Of a stretch of DNA of 64,000 nt, positions 21,282-29,689 are shown piece by piece. Within the stretch, counting starts at the first letter, position 1; each line of letters opens with the position of its first letter. The translations under genes were made by a program, and so were the position numbers. The notes under the pieces were generated by a model. The model was not told the origin of the DNA, searched no databases, and saw only the letters and a program-made list of their open reading frames with translations. The DNA is from Anadara kagoshimensis (taxonomy: Eukaryota; Mollusca; Bivalvia; Arcoida; Arcidae): assembly GCA_021292105.1 (NCBI GenBank), contig CM037870.1:20491424-20555423 (forward strand), written 5' to 3'.

Positions 21282-21465
21282 TACAGTCAAACCTGTCTAT
21301 TAAGGCTACCAAAGGGAACCAATAAAAGTGGCCTTTATGGACAGGTGACATTTATATACAGGTTCAAATTATAATGAATGAAGAACAGTTGGGATACAAT
21401 TCTACTGGCTTTTATCAGCAGGTGACCCTTATATACAGGTGACCTTTAAGGCAGGTTAGACTGTA
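21282..21465. mobile_element. TA-flanked MITE (copy 3), reverse orientation
   Basis: TACAGTCAAACCTGTCTATT at the left and ACCTTTAAGGCAGGTTAGAC followed by TGTA at the right. Intact length about 184 bp, inverted relative to copy 1. Confidence 0.9.
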
Positions 21466-21900
21466 CATATATTTTGCATCGTTATTTTGGGCAAATCATA
21501 TAACAGAATACAAATTTCCATTTGTCATTCTTCTGGTAACGTGCTAAACAGACTTGCCATCCCCAAAAGACTGTTTTTTTACGAAAGCCGAGTTGTGAGC
21601 ACTTTACCAGTTAAATAACTTTGGAGTTACTTCTTCTTTCTAATACTGAGCAGTATTCTTCATAAAATGTCATGGCTCAGGCACATGTTGGTGGCACTTA
21701 CAATTAAAATCCTCCTCATTCGCTTGGATCTGATTGGTCAGAAATAAAGGTGAGGAGAATAACAATTGATTGGAGAGATTCTTGTTTAATCTGGACAAGG
21801 TGATAATTGTGTCCAAGGTCACAAACAAACCTATTAGTCCGTTAGTACCGGCTAATCGATACATAATAGGGTCGGAAGAAAATATGTTAAAATACCACAA
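21466..21900. other. Spacer, nothing recognised
   Basis: Overlapping open frames on both strands (21670-21976) share the same DNA and extend into a MITE. Neither has a recognisable domain. Confidence 0.4.
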
Positions 21901-21909
21901 AATAGAACC

Positions 21910-22153
21910 TAGTCCGACTAATCAGCCCACTAAACCCCTATTTAATTTTTTTCCTTTTTGGGGGTTTGTGGTGTGACAGCTTCCATCATTGAAATTTCTG
22001 GCGAAAACGGCAGAAACGAAAACACGCGTTAATAACATCCAGTATTTCCTTACCTTGCTTTTGCTGACAACACGGTACACTTCCTAAAACATTATTCTAC
22101 CGATCTATGCTTAATGTTTTAGGAAGTGTTTAGTGGGCTGATTAGTCGGACTA
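21910..22153. mobile_element. MITE with TAGTCCGACTAATCAG ends (copy 2, 244 bp)
   Basis: Shorter version of the element at 2747. It has the same inverted ends and left half (GTGTGACAGCTTCCATCATT, AACGAAAACACGCG, CCAGTATTTCCTTACC), with most of the right half deleted. The flanking 9-mer AATAGAACC is perfectly duplicated (21901-21909 and 22154-22162). Confidence 0.9.
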
Positions 22154-22270
22154 AATAGAACCATAAAAACAAAACTTCAAATCCTGTGATGGAATTCTCC
22201 ATGGCTGTTTTTAACAAATTCATGGCGAATGTGGTGCATATAATCCGTGACAAACCCATAGATACATGTG

Positions 22271-22453
22271 CAGTCAAATCTGTCTATAAAGGTCACCCAA
22301 GATAACCAGTAAAAGTGGTCTTGATGGGCAGGTGACCTTTAATATACAGATTCAAATAATATGAAAAAAAGAACAATTTGAATACAATTCTACTAATCTT
22401 TATCAGCAGGTTGTCCTTATATAAAGGTGATCTTTAAGGCAGGTTGGACTGTA
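22271..22453. mobile_element. TA-flanked MITE (copy 4), reverse orientation
   Basis: CAGTCAAATCTGTCTATAAA at the left; AAGGCAGGTTGGACTGTA at the right. Same internal CACC and TATAAAGG words as the other copies. Confidence 0.9.
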
Positions 22454-22659
22454 TGTAGGAGCTGTTTAATCTGGATAAACTGTACAGACCTGTCGAAAGT
22501 TTGAAACCGAGCTTACGGAAGGGAATCGGTGCAAAATGTCGATTGTCCAAGATAATGATAGCCAGTGGCCAAAATTTCTATCGAGTGAGTGATAGATAGC
22601 AGCTGCCGAGATTAAGATAACAAAGCCCCGAAAAAAGCTGACAATTTGGCATCAAAGTT

Positions 22660-22822
22660 ATAGATAACTTATATTTTACGGTACTGGCGAGGTGCCGAAA
22701 TGACCCGGAGCTGGTGCCGAAATCATCAGGTGCAGAATTGACCCGGTGCCAAAATGACTTGCCAGGTGCCGAAATCACCTAGTGCCGAAATGACTTGTTG
22801 CCGAAATGACTAGGATTTGGTA
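22660..22822. repeat. Degenerate minisatellite, GGTGCCGAAATGAC unit
   Basis: About seven copies of an irregular 20-24-bp unit containing GGTGCCGAAATGAC or close variants. No genuine coding frame. Confidence 0.8.
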
Positions 22823-22911
22823 TTATTACATGTACTATTAGACTGGTACTTGGCATGTGTGTGTGGATGTTTGTATGATTGGAACATATATGCCCAACAT
22901 AACATCTTAAA

Positions 22912-23108
22912 TAAGTGGGACATTGTATTTATGAAACAGAAGTGAGACATTGTTACCATGGCACAGAAGTTGGGCATTGTTACCATGGCAGAGAAGTGAG
23001 ACATTGTAACAATGGCACAGAAGTAGGACATTTTTACCATGGCACCGAAGTAGGGCATTTTTACCATAGCACAGAAGTGGGACATTGTTACCATGACACA
23101 GAAGTGGC
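22912..23108. repeat. 27-bp minisatellite
   Basis: About seven units of GAAGTGGGACATTGTTACC followed by ATGGCACA, exactly 27 bp each. Because 27 is a multiple of three, both strands stay open (77 and 94 codons). The nine-residue repeat peptide is a by-product rather than evidence for a gene. Confidence 0.9.
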
Positions 23109-23233
23109 TATAGCTGTTGAGGTCGCAATATTAGTGAAATATTCTTGACTGGGACGTTAGACACCATTACTCAAAACAACTCTAATTAACACACGTTGCT
23201 GTAAGATAATTTCCTGCGGTGGGCGTGTCTTAA

Positions 23234-23257
23234 ATTGCTCTTACTTTCAAGTAGCTG

Positions 23258-23289
<32 letters not shown>

Positions 23290-23306
23290 TTGAAAGTAAG
23301 AGCAAT
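23234..23306. repeat. Perfect 20-bp inverted repeat around a TA array
   Basis: ATTGCTCTTACTTTCAAGTA at 23234-23253 and its exact complement at 23287-23306, separated by about 30 bp of (TA)n. This can extrude as a cruciform. A SINE 3' fragment (GTGAAATATTCTTGACTGGG) lies just upstream at about 23135-23180. Confidence 0.9.
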
Positions 23307-23631
23307 ATATATATTATCCTGTGTATACGACTGTGTTTAAAAGAAACAAAAGTTTTTCTTGTCCAACTATCAAAGGATGAAGGAGACCAATGATATTAAT
23401 GAAATGTTCTTCCTCAAAACTAACGTGGGCTGTTTTGTACAGGCCTGTCAAAAGTTTAAGACCAAGCTTATATTTGAATTTCATACAGCGCTGATCCATT
23501 TTACGACCGTGGTTCCAAATTGTAGTCGAGTTAAAGTTGGTTCTTATATTCGTTTAGATCGTATAACTACAGGCCATCTGGGTTATAGGTGAACTAGTGT
23601 CGGTTTTACTGTCGCCTGTTTCATTGTCATA

Positions 23632-24250
23632 AGCTTAATGTTGCCCGTCTTATTGGTCCTAAGGTTACTGTCGCCCGGTTTATTGGTCCTAAGGTTACTG
23701 TCGCCCGGTTTATTGGTCCTAAGGTTACTGTCGCCCGGTTTATTGGTCCTAAGGTTACTGTCGCGCGTCTTATTGGTCCTAAGGTTACTGTCGCCCGGTT
23801 TATTGGTCCTAAGGTTACTGTCGCCCGGTTTATTGGTCGTTAGATTTCAGACGCCATTCGGCCATTCGCGAAATAACGTCCGTTTGGTTGGCCATAAGCT
23901 TTTCGTCGCTTATGTTATTGGTCATAAACTAACCGCCACCCGTCAAATTGGTCATAAACTTACCGTCGTCCGTTAAATTGGTCATAAGCTTACTGTCACC
24001 CTTTAGATTGTCACAAGCTTACTGTCGCCTGTTTAATTGGTCACAAGCTTACTGTCGCCTGTTCAATTGGTCATAAGCTTACTGTCGCCTGTTCAATTGG
24101 TCACAAGCTTACTGTCGCCTGTTCAATTGGTCATAAGCTTACTGTCGCCTGTTCAATTGGTCATAAGCTTACTGTCACTCTTTAAATTGTCACAAGCTTA
24201 TTGTCGCCTGTTTTACTGATTTCAAGGTTACCGTTGTCCGTTTGATTGGT
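23632..24250. repeat. 30-bp minisatellite, about 20 units in two subfamilies
   Basis: The first half repeats TTACTGTCGCCCGGTTTATT followed by GGTCCTAAGG. The second half repeats CTTACTGTCGCCTGTTCAAT followed by TGGTCATAAG. Period 30 bp, so frames stay open (112 and 60 codons) without being genes. Units are contiguous with no unique spacers. Confidence 0.9.
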
Positions 24251-24347
24251 CCTAAGCGCTCTTTCTCTCGTTTGATTGGTCAAAAACATATTTGCACGTT
24301 CATTTATGAGATGACCTTGAGCTTCGAGTGCGCACAGACCATAAAAT

Positions 24348-25814
24348 GCATGAATTCAAGTCAATTCGCCCCATGGTAAATTCACCCCCGTCACAGTCGA
24401 CCCACCTTTAAAAAATTTGCCCCAATGGCGAAATCGCCCCTTTCAAAAATCGCCCACAAATCTTGCATATTCGCCCCCACTGTCAAAGTTGCCCTAATTT
24501 TTTTCCCAATGACCATATAACAAAATATAATTTTATTTATTGATAAAATATATAAAAAATTATAACAACTAGAGATTGTAACTGGAGGATACCAGTTACG
24601 TATGATTCCCCACCGTCCATAAATAATATATGACATATATCCGGTTAAAAGAACTTAGGGTCTTACTTCTTTTTTAGGGTTTTCAACCGTCCCTGAATAT
24701 AAGAGTGTTGTTAATCTTGATCACTCAGACGCTTTACTCTTTCCATCCTATGAATTCCATACACGAGATTTATTCCGTATAATACACTTGAACTAACAAG
24801 ACCCTCTACGTGTTAAAAAAGTATGTTTTCCCATAGATAGGGTCTTTTAACCGGACTGTTTATAGCTCTTATCTATTTCAACACACTTTATAAAGTCCGG
24901 TTAAAAGATCCTCTACACATTAAAATGCCCGTTTTTCCCATAGATGGGTCTTTTAACCGGACTATATATATGGCGCCGATCTATTTTATTTCTAATGTTT
25001 TCAATGATTTTTATTCCGTTGATTTTAAGTTTATTCGATTGTTTTAAAGGGTTTTCTTATGGGAGAGGCATAATATCAAAAGGGGCATGTTTATTTTTTT
25101 GGTATTTTAAAACGCAAAGAAATGCGCATTTATAAAATGTCTGGACTAAAAAGACCCTATGCGCGTTAAAAGTATGTTTTTCCCATAGATAGGGTATTAA
25201 ACCCGGACTACATATATAGAGCCGATCTATTTCAAAACACTCGTTTTGTCCAAAAATGGGTACCTCCTGGTAAGGTACGTTATGATATGGGTACTTTTTG
25301 TCCTGCGGCCGTACAGATCTCATGCTCGAGTGGACTTGTTTGACTGTCACTAATCGGATTAACTCATAGGTGAAGGCAATGGCTTGGTATTATTAAAGTG
25401 TCATAACCAGCTTATGTCCATTCAGAATTGGTTTCCCAGGTCCTCAACGACGTATTTAATTACGCCATTTACACCCAGCCACCTTCCAGATAAAGAGAAA
25501 ATGAACATGTCTAGGATATCTACACAGATAACAGATTATTGGTACCAAATTTCTTCTAAATCCATCAAGCCGTTTTCGAGATCTTATCCAGCATATAATA
25601 TGACAGTAGGTCTTGAGAAGGGCGGAATAATAGGAATAAGAATAATGATAAGAAGAAACAGAACGAAAACAATATGATTCCCCACCTTCGGTGTTCGGGA
25701 ATCATAATAATAAAAAGAGCTACCGATTTTGACATAGGGCGAATTTGTTGATACTGGGGGCGAATTTGACGAGGGCGAATTTACCGTGGAGCGAATTGAC
25801 CTGATTTCAAATGC
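24348..25814. mobile_element. 1.47-kb element with TTCGCCC-rich inverted ends
   Basis: The left end (GCATGAATTCAAGTCAATTC, then GGTAAATTCACCCCCGTC) matches the complement of the right end (GCATTTGAAATCAGGTCAAT, then GGTAAATTCGCCCTCGTC). The inverted similarity covers about 85 bp, and the left side continues with more TCGCCC words. The inside has three diverged copies of a motif with CCGGTTAAAAG / CCCATAGATAGGGT / GCCGATCTATTT (about 24800-24890, 24900-24985, 25144-25235). It also has a hairpin GATTCCCCACC..GGTGTTCGGGAATC at 25676-25703. No transposase frame and no clear target duplication. Confidence 0.7.
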
Positions 25815-25865
25815 CTTAAGTTCGCAAAATATACAGTTAATCTTTGAAAAATAAAAACCTTCCCC

Positions 25866-26260
25866 TTGTCGCGAAAATCTAACACATTTCTAATGCGGCG
25901 TAAAATACCAACCAATCTTACATATTTAAACCTGAAAATCATGGGTTCTTTGGAAGATTACTTTAAAACATCATACCCGTTTCTCGGTAAGATTAAAAAA
26001 ACCTCATTGTACATTGCCCTGAACGCATTGCAAAGGAAAACAATTATTGTAACTCTACCCGTAGCTGGTGATGCCCCGAAATAAATGAAAAAAGTTAATC
26101 TATAGCTGATGACGTCCCAGTATAAAGTGAAAACAATTACTTTTTGTAACTTTACCTATAACTGGTGACATCCCAATATAAATGAAATAAATCTTTTTTT
26201 ATATTATTTTTAGCTTGTTACGTCCCGATATCGATATAAGTGAAATATTTGTAATTTGAA
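25866..26260 (+). repeat. Tandem degenerate copies of a SINE central motif
   Basis: From about 26055 the phrase GCTGGTGATGCCCCGAAATA (with ATGAAA) recurs about four times at roughly 50-60-bp spacing. The last, CGTCCCGATATCGATATAAG, is the clearest match to the SINE body. The 72-codon open frame at 25866-26084 runs into this and is not a gene. Confidence 0.55.
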
Positions 26261-26451
26261 AGCAAATCTCTATATCCAATAAAACAATTTTGTGCTTAAA
26301 TAAATAACATATTGTATAAAATCAAGATAACTCAAAAAAGATAAAGTGGATAATTCCGGCTGAAAATAAAGGTCCTTTGTGTTCATTATAACTCAAGTAT
26401 AATTACTGCATCATGTTATATACATTTTTCATTATGAACTTGGACACCAAA

Positions 26452-26679
26452 ATGTTCAGTCACTGGTACTGGTTGGGGCTTCTGTGTTTTCAAATACAAG
26501 TGTTTGGCCAATCACTTTTCACCGAGGAAGAAATCAAAGAAAAGGTAGTGGTGGAAAATGTACCGGCCCGAAAGTCGACATATTTATGGTGATGAAACTT
26601 AAGAAAGAAATAGATGCTTTAAAAAGAGATGTTACACAACTTACAGAGGACATGGAGTTACTTAAAGCTAAACAAACTG
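26452..26679 (+). CDS. C-type-lectin-like gene, exon 1 (signal peptide and coiled coil)
   Basis: First exon of a secreted lectin-like protein. ATG at 26452 opens MFSHWYWLGLLCFQIQVFG, a classical signal peptide with likely cleavage before QS, followed by LFTEEEIKEKVVVENVPARK. In a frame shifted by two bases, 26580-26679 encodes MVMKLKKEIDALKRDVTQLT and EDMELLKAKQT, a heptad coiled coil like the neck that oligomerises secreted C-type lectins. The exon ends at ACTG|GTAAGT, phase 1, which fits exon 2. The signal-peptide frame hits TGATGA at about 26590, so signal and coil are not in one frame as written. A pseudogene, a sequencing error or an unseen splice could explain it. The lectin identity rests on exons 2 and 3. 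Confidence 0.6.
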
Positions 26680-26782
26680 GTAAGTTTATAAAGAAAATGG
26701 TAGGTGTTGATAGCTTAACAAAAGGGGGCTGCTCCTGTGAAAACTTCATTGTCCAGTTTCTATTTACTCGTAGTTATAATTA

Positions 26783-26935
26783 TTGATCCTTTCACACAAT
26801 TTTGATCACACACGCGGCGAGTGTAGCTAGCTAAACAGGAGGTGCTTACCCTTCCGCAGCGCCCGACCTAACTTCCCTGGTAAAAGTTTACGTTTCTCGT
26901 TTGATTCGGACATGAATTTGTATGTTTGTTTTTGA
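26783..26935 (+). repeat. RT-A tail in lectin intron 1
   Basis: Plus orientation: ATCCTTTCACACAATTTTGA, GTGTAGCTAGCTAAACAGGA, CTTACCCTTCCGCAGCGCCC, ending near the family terminus GTATGTTTGTTTTTGAT. Internally shortened after the CACG segment. Confidence 0.8.
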
Positions 26936-27288
26936 TTATCACAATAGTTTTATATAAAGGATACTTGATTTAAACTGTCTAGTCATCTTGCTTTGATATT
27001 AATTATTCACCGCGTAGAAGTTATTTCTGATAGTTTTAATGTAAAGAAAGTTTATGGACAAACTTGTGAATGCTTACCAATTTAAAATGTTTTTACAGAA
27101 TATACAATCTGAAACATTCATTGAACGATTATGATGTCATTAAACAATGTGAACAAATTATTTACGTACAAGTACTTTTTAATATAATAATTTCAAAGCT
27201 ATATAACTAAAAGACAAATGACCAAATTTAATGATAACGTAGTGGTGATCCAATCTTAAAAATACAACGTCAATTTGTTTTAGTCTAT

Positions 27289-27289
<1 letters not shown>

Positions 27290-27350
<61 letters not shown>
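27290..27350. repeat. TA microsatellite
   Basis: About 30 uninterrupted TA dinucleotides. The 81-codon minus frame with an (IY)n tract is an artefact of it. Confidence 0.95.
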
Positions 27351-27352
<2 letters not shown>

Positions 27353-27448
27353 CGATGTATATATTGATGAACCATTAGTAAGTTTCGTGCCTTGTAAGAG
27401 TACAACATCCACAGAACTATACATTATCTACAATGTCTATGTTTCTTT

Positions 27449-27665
27449 TTTGTCCGCTTTGTCTGTTTCTTCCTTCTTTATATCGTCTTTCTCTTTGTTG
27501 TGGTCACTGTTTTGTCCGTTTCTTCCTTCTTTCTATCGTCTTTCTCTTTGTTGTGGTCACTGTTTTGTCCGTTTCTTCCTTCTTTCTATCGTCTTTCTCT
27601 TTGTTGTGGTCACTGTTTTGTCCGTTTCTTCCATCTTTCTATCGTCTTTCTCTTTGTTGTGGTAA
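27449..27665. repeat. 53-bp minisatellite
   Basis: Four units of TTTGTCCGTTTCTTCCTTCT, TTCTATCGTC, TTTCTCTTTG and TTGTGGTCACTGT. The period of 53 is not a multiple of three, and three overlapping plus frames remain open because the unit lacks stops in all frames. These frames are not genes. Confidence 0.9.
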
Positions 27666-28144
27666 CACTGTTGTTTATATTGATCAGTTATTTGTCACAA
27701 AATTCAACTTTTAAAATGTACGATGATAAATACTAGTAATGCTTATTTTCATTTAATTGATTATTTAAACAACCTGTGTTATATAATTAACACGCATTTT
27801 CTCTTCTTTTTTTAAACTTTTTTTCCGTCCCTTTACTTTACTTTCGATGTAAATTAAACTTCATATACCATTTTAATTACTATAATTAATTCAGATCCAA
27901 ACATTTAGAACTATCAAGGGAAAAAGCTTTAAGCATGCGAATAACATTTAAATCATTTTCAAATAGACTGAATACAATCTCTCATTATGACAGTAGTATG
28001 TCCGTTATGGCATTAAGAAATACAATATTTACTTAGCTAATATATATATGAATATTTCATGCTTATAAGTTTTTCTCCAGAAGCAAATAATAACATTACA
28101 CGCTTAAAATCAATAGAATTTACTTAAGAAATTAATTCTTCTTC

Positions 28145-28252
28145 GTTATCGATGCAAGTATGAATAACAATGGCCAGTCCAAATTGCATGACGGCGAAGC
28201 CGTTCATGTATAAATTGGTCTGGACATTGTTATTCATACTTGCATCGATAAC
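28145..28252. repeat. 108-bp fold-back with GCGAAGC centre
   Basis: Arms GTTATCGATGCAAGTATGAA (28145) and its complement (ending 28252) extend through AATAACAATG and CCAGTCCAAATT to an inner CATGACGGC / GCCGTTCATG pair around GAA. The whole segment is one long imperfect palindrome. Downstream (about 28605-28665) are several TGACGTA and GACGTCG words. Confidence 0.9.
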
Positions 28253-29395
28253 AAAAAAAAAGATTTTTTTTTCTTATATTTACAATCTTCAATTTGAAAA
28301 AATGCTAAATTCGTAATATCTTGTGTGTATTTTAAAACATTTAATTTTTATTCTGCCTCGACACCTACCGTCGGAAAAATGGATGCGCTTATAACCATCT
28401 CCGAATCACAATCCAGAGGCACAAATGATAACAAAAAATAGTTCTTCCACGTGGCATAAGTTTTATTTATACTACTCCGAGGAAATCAAAATTCCATGTT
28501 AAAATCACATTTATGTTGTAAATGATAACATTCCTTATTGTATTTAATCGTAAAAAGTTAACGTCAAAAGGTACTTTGTGATTGTAGTGTATTCATACGC
28601 GGTGATTTGACGTAACAAGTTAATGACGTATTTATATGACGACGTCGCTTATTATCTATGACGATTGTAAATATATGATATATACAGACTACAAACAAAC
28701 TGTAAATGTGTAATACAAGACATAAAACACAGAAATAAAATCAAAATTAAATAACTAAATGTATTAAGTACAGTTAGTTTTTAAACTTTTTTTGTACAAA
28801 ACTAAAACTATAAAATCGTTTCCAAGGTGTCGGCATTGTTACTTTTTACAGTTTTCTAAAAGGTAACCTACGATAATATAAATTGTTGATATATAGGCAA
28901 GACATAAGTGGTTTGAAATGAACAGTATACTCTATTTAATCATTATATTTAGAGGGACAGATAGAAATAAAACAAATCAGAAGACCCTTATAGTTTTTAA
29001 TACATCAATAATTTTCTTTGGGAAATCGATAATCGATTTATATTTTTCTATGATTATTTATCTGTTTTCAATATGTTATGGAGAGGACAAGGAGATAGTG
29101 ATACATATGAATAGCAAAACAGTATATTTATGTAGTTTGCCAATAGCTTAAAAATAAGTCAAATGGGAACAATATTAAAAACAATTATTATTGAGTTAGA
29201 TTATCTTATACATGTATAACTTATTAAACATGCATTTTCTGTTGTCAGCATTATTATTATTATTGTTGTTGTTGGTTTTTGTTGTTGTTGTTGTTGTTAT
29301 TTTTGTTGTTGTTATTATTATTATTAATATATAGGTTTAAAATGGCAATAATTGTTATGTGATTGTTATGTGATGTACATATACAACCTGACAAT

Positions 29396-29399
<4 letters not shown>

Positions 29400-29487
<88 letters not shown>
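29400..29487. repeat. CA/TA compound microsatellite beside a splice acceptor
   Basis: (CA)n from 29400 to about 29438 passes directly into (TA)n to about 29487. The array ends 25 bp before the exon 2 acceptor of the lectin gene. Confidence 0.95.
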
Positions 29488-29489
<2 letters not shown>

Positions 29490-29512
29490 TAACTTTTATT
29501 TAGTAATTTCAG

Positions 29513-29689
29513 CGTGCAATAGAGGCTACACTTTTGTTGAGAATATTGGTTTGTTGTATAAACAAGTTGATGGCTTGAGTTATGCTGATGCAATGCAACA
29601 ATGTAAGACAGATGGCGCTAGTCTTTTACTTGTCAACTCTCGAGAAACCTTGACTTATTTTCACAATTTATTGAATGATACAATATACG
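29513..29689 (+). CDS. C-type-lectin-like gene, exon 2 (N-terminal half of lectin domain)
   Basis: After TTTAGTAATTTCAG the exon reads, with the phase-1 G of exon 1, ACNRGYTFVENIGLLYKQ, then VDGLSYADAMQQCKTDGASL and LLVNSRETLTYFHNLLNDTI. This is the first half of a C-type lectin-like fold: first cysteine, the aromatic/Y.ADA...C..DGA.L helix 1 region with the second cysteine, and the L..V.S.E helix 2 region. It ends at TACG|GTAAGA, phase 1. Reading frame and phases are intact. C-type lectins of invertebrates commonly act in microbe recognition; the ligand here is unknown. Confidence 0.85.

Larger units (their letters stand above)
26680..29512 (+). other. Lectin intron 1 (2.8 kb)
   Basis: GT at 26680 and TTTAGTAATTTCAG just before 29513. 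It contains an RT-A tail (26783-26935), a TA array (27290-27350), a 53-bp minisatellite (27449-27665), a 108-bp fold-back (28145-28252), a 40-bp RT-A terminal fragment (28385-28425, minus), TTG-rich sequence (29263-29325) and a CA/TA array (29400-29487). No other gene recognised. Confidence 0.6.

Noticed and set aside
22810-23148. Cysteine/histidine-rich proteins (94 and 77 codons) with nine-residue repeats
   Set aside because: Both strands are open over the same 27-bp minisatellite, which keeps frame because 27 is a multiple of three. No start context, signal or splice support.
23638-24219. Leucine-rich repeat-like protein from 112- and 60-codon frames
   Set aside because: Product of the 30-bp minisatellite; RLLSPGLLVL repeats do not fit a leucine-rich repeat consensus.
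23632-24250. Regular 30-bp repeats as a CRISPR array
   Set aside because: Units are contiguous with no unique spacers, drift gradually between subfamilies, and the context (introns, SINEs, MITEs) is animal nuclear DNA.
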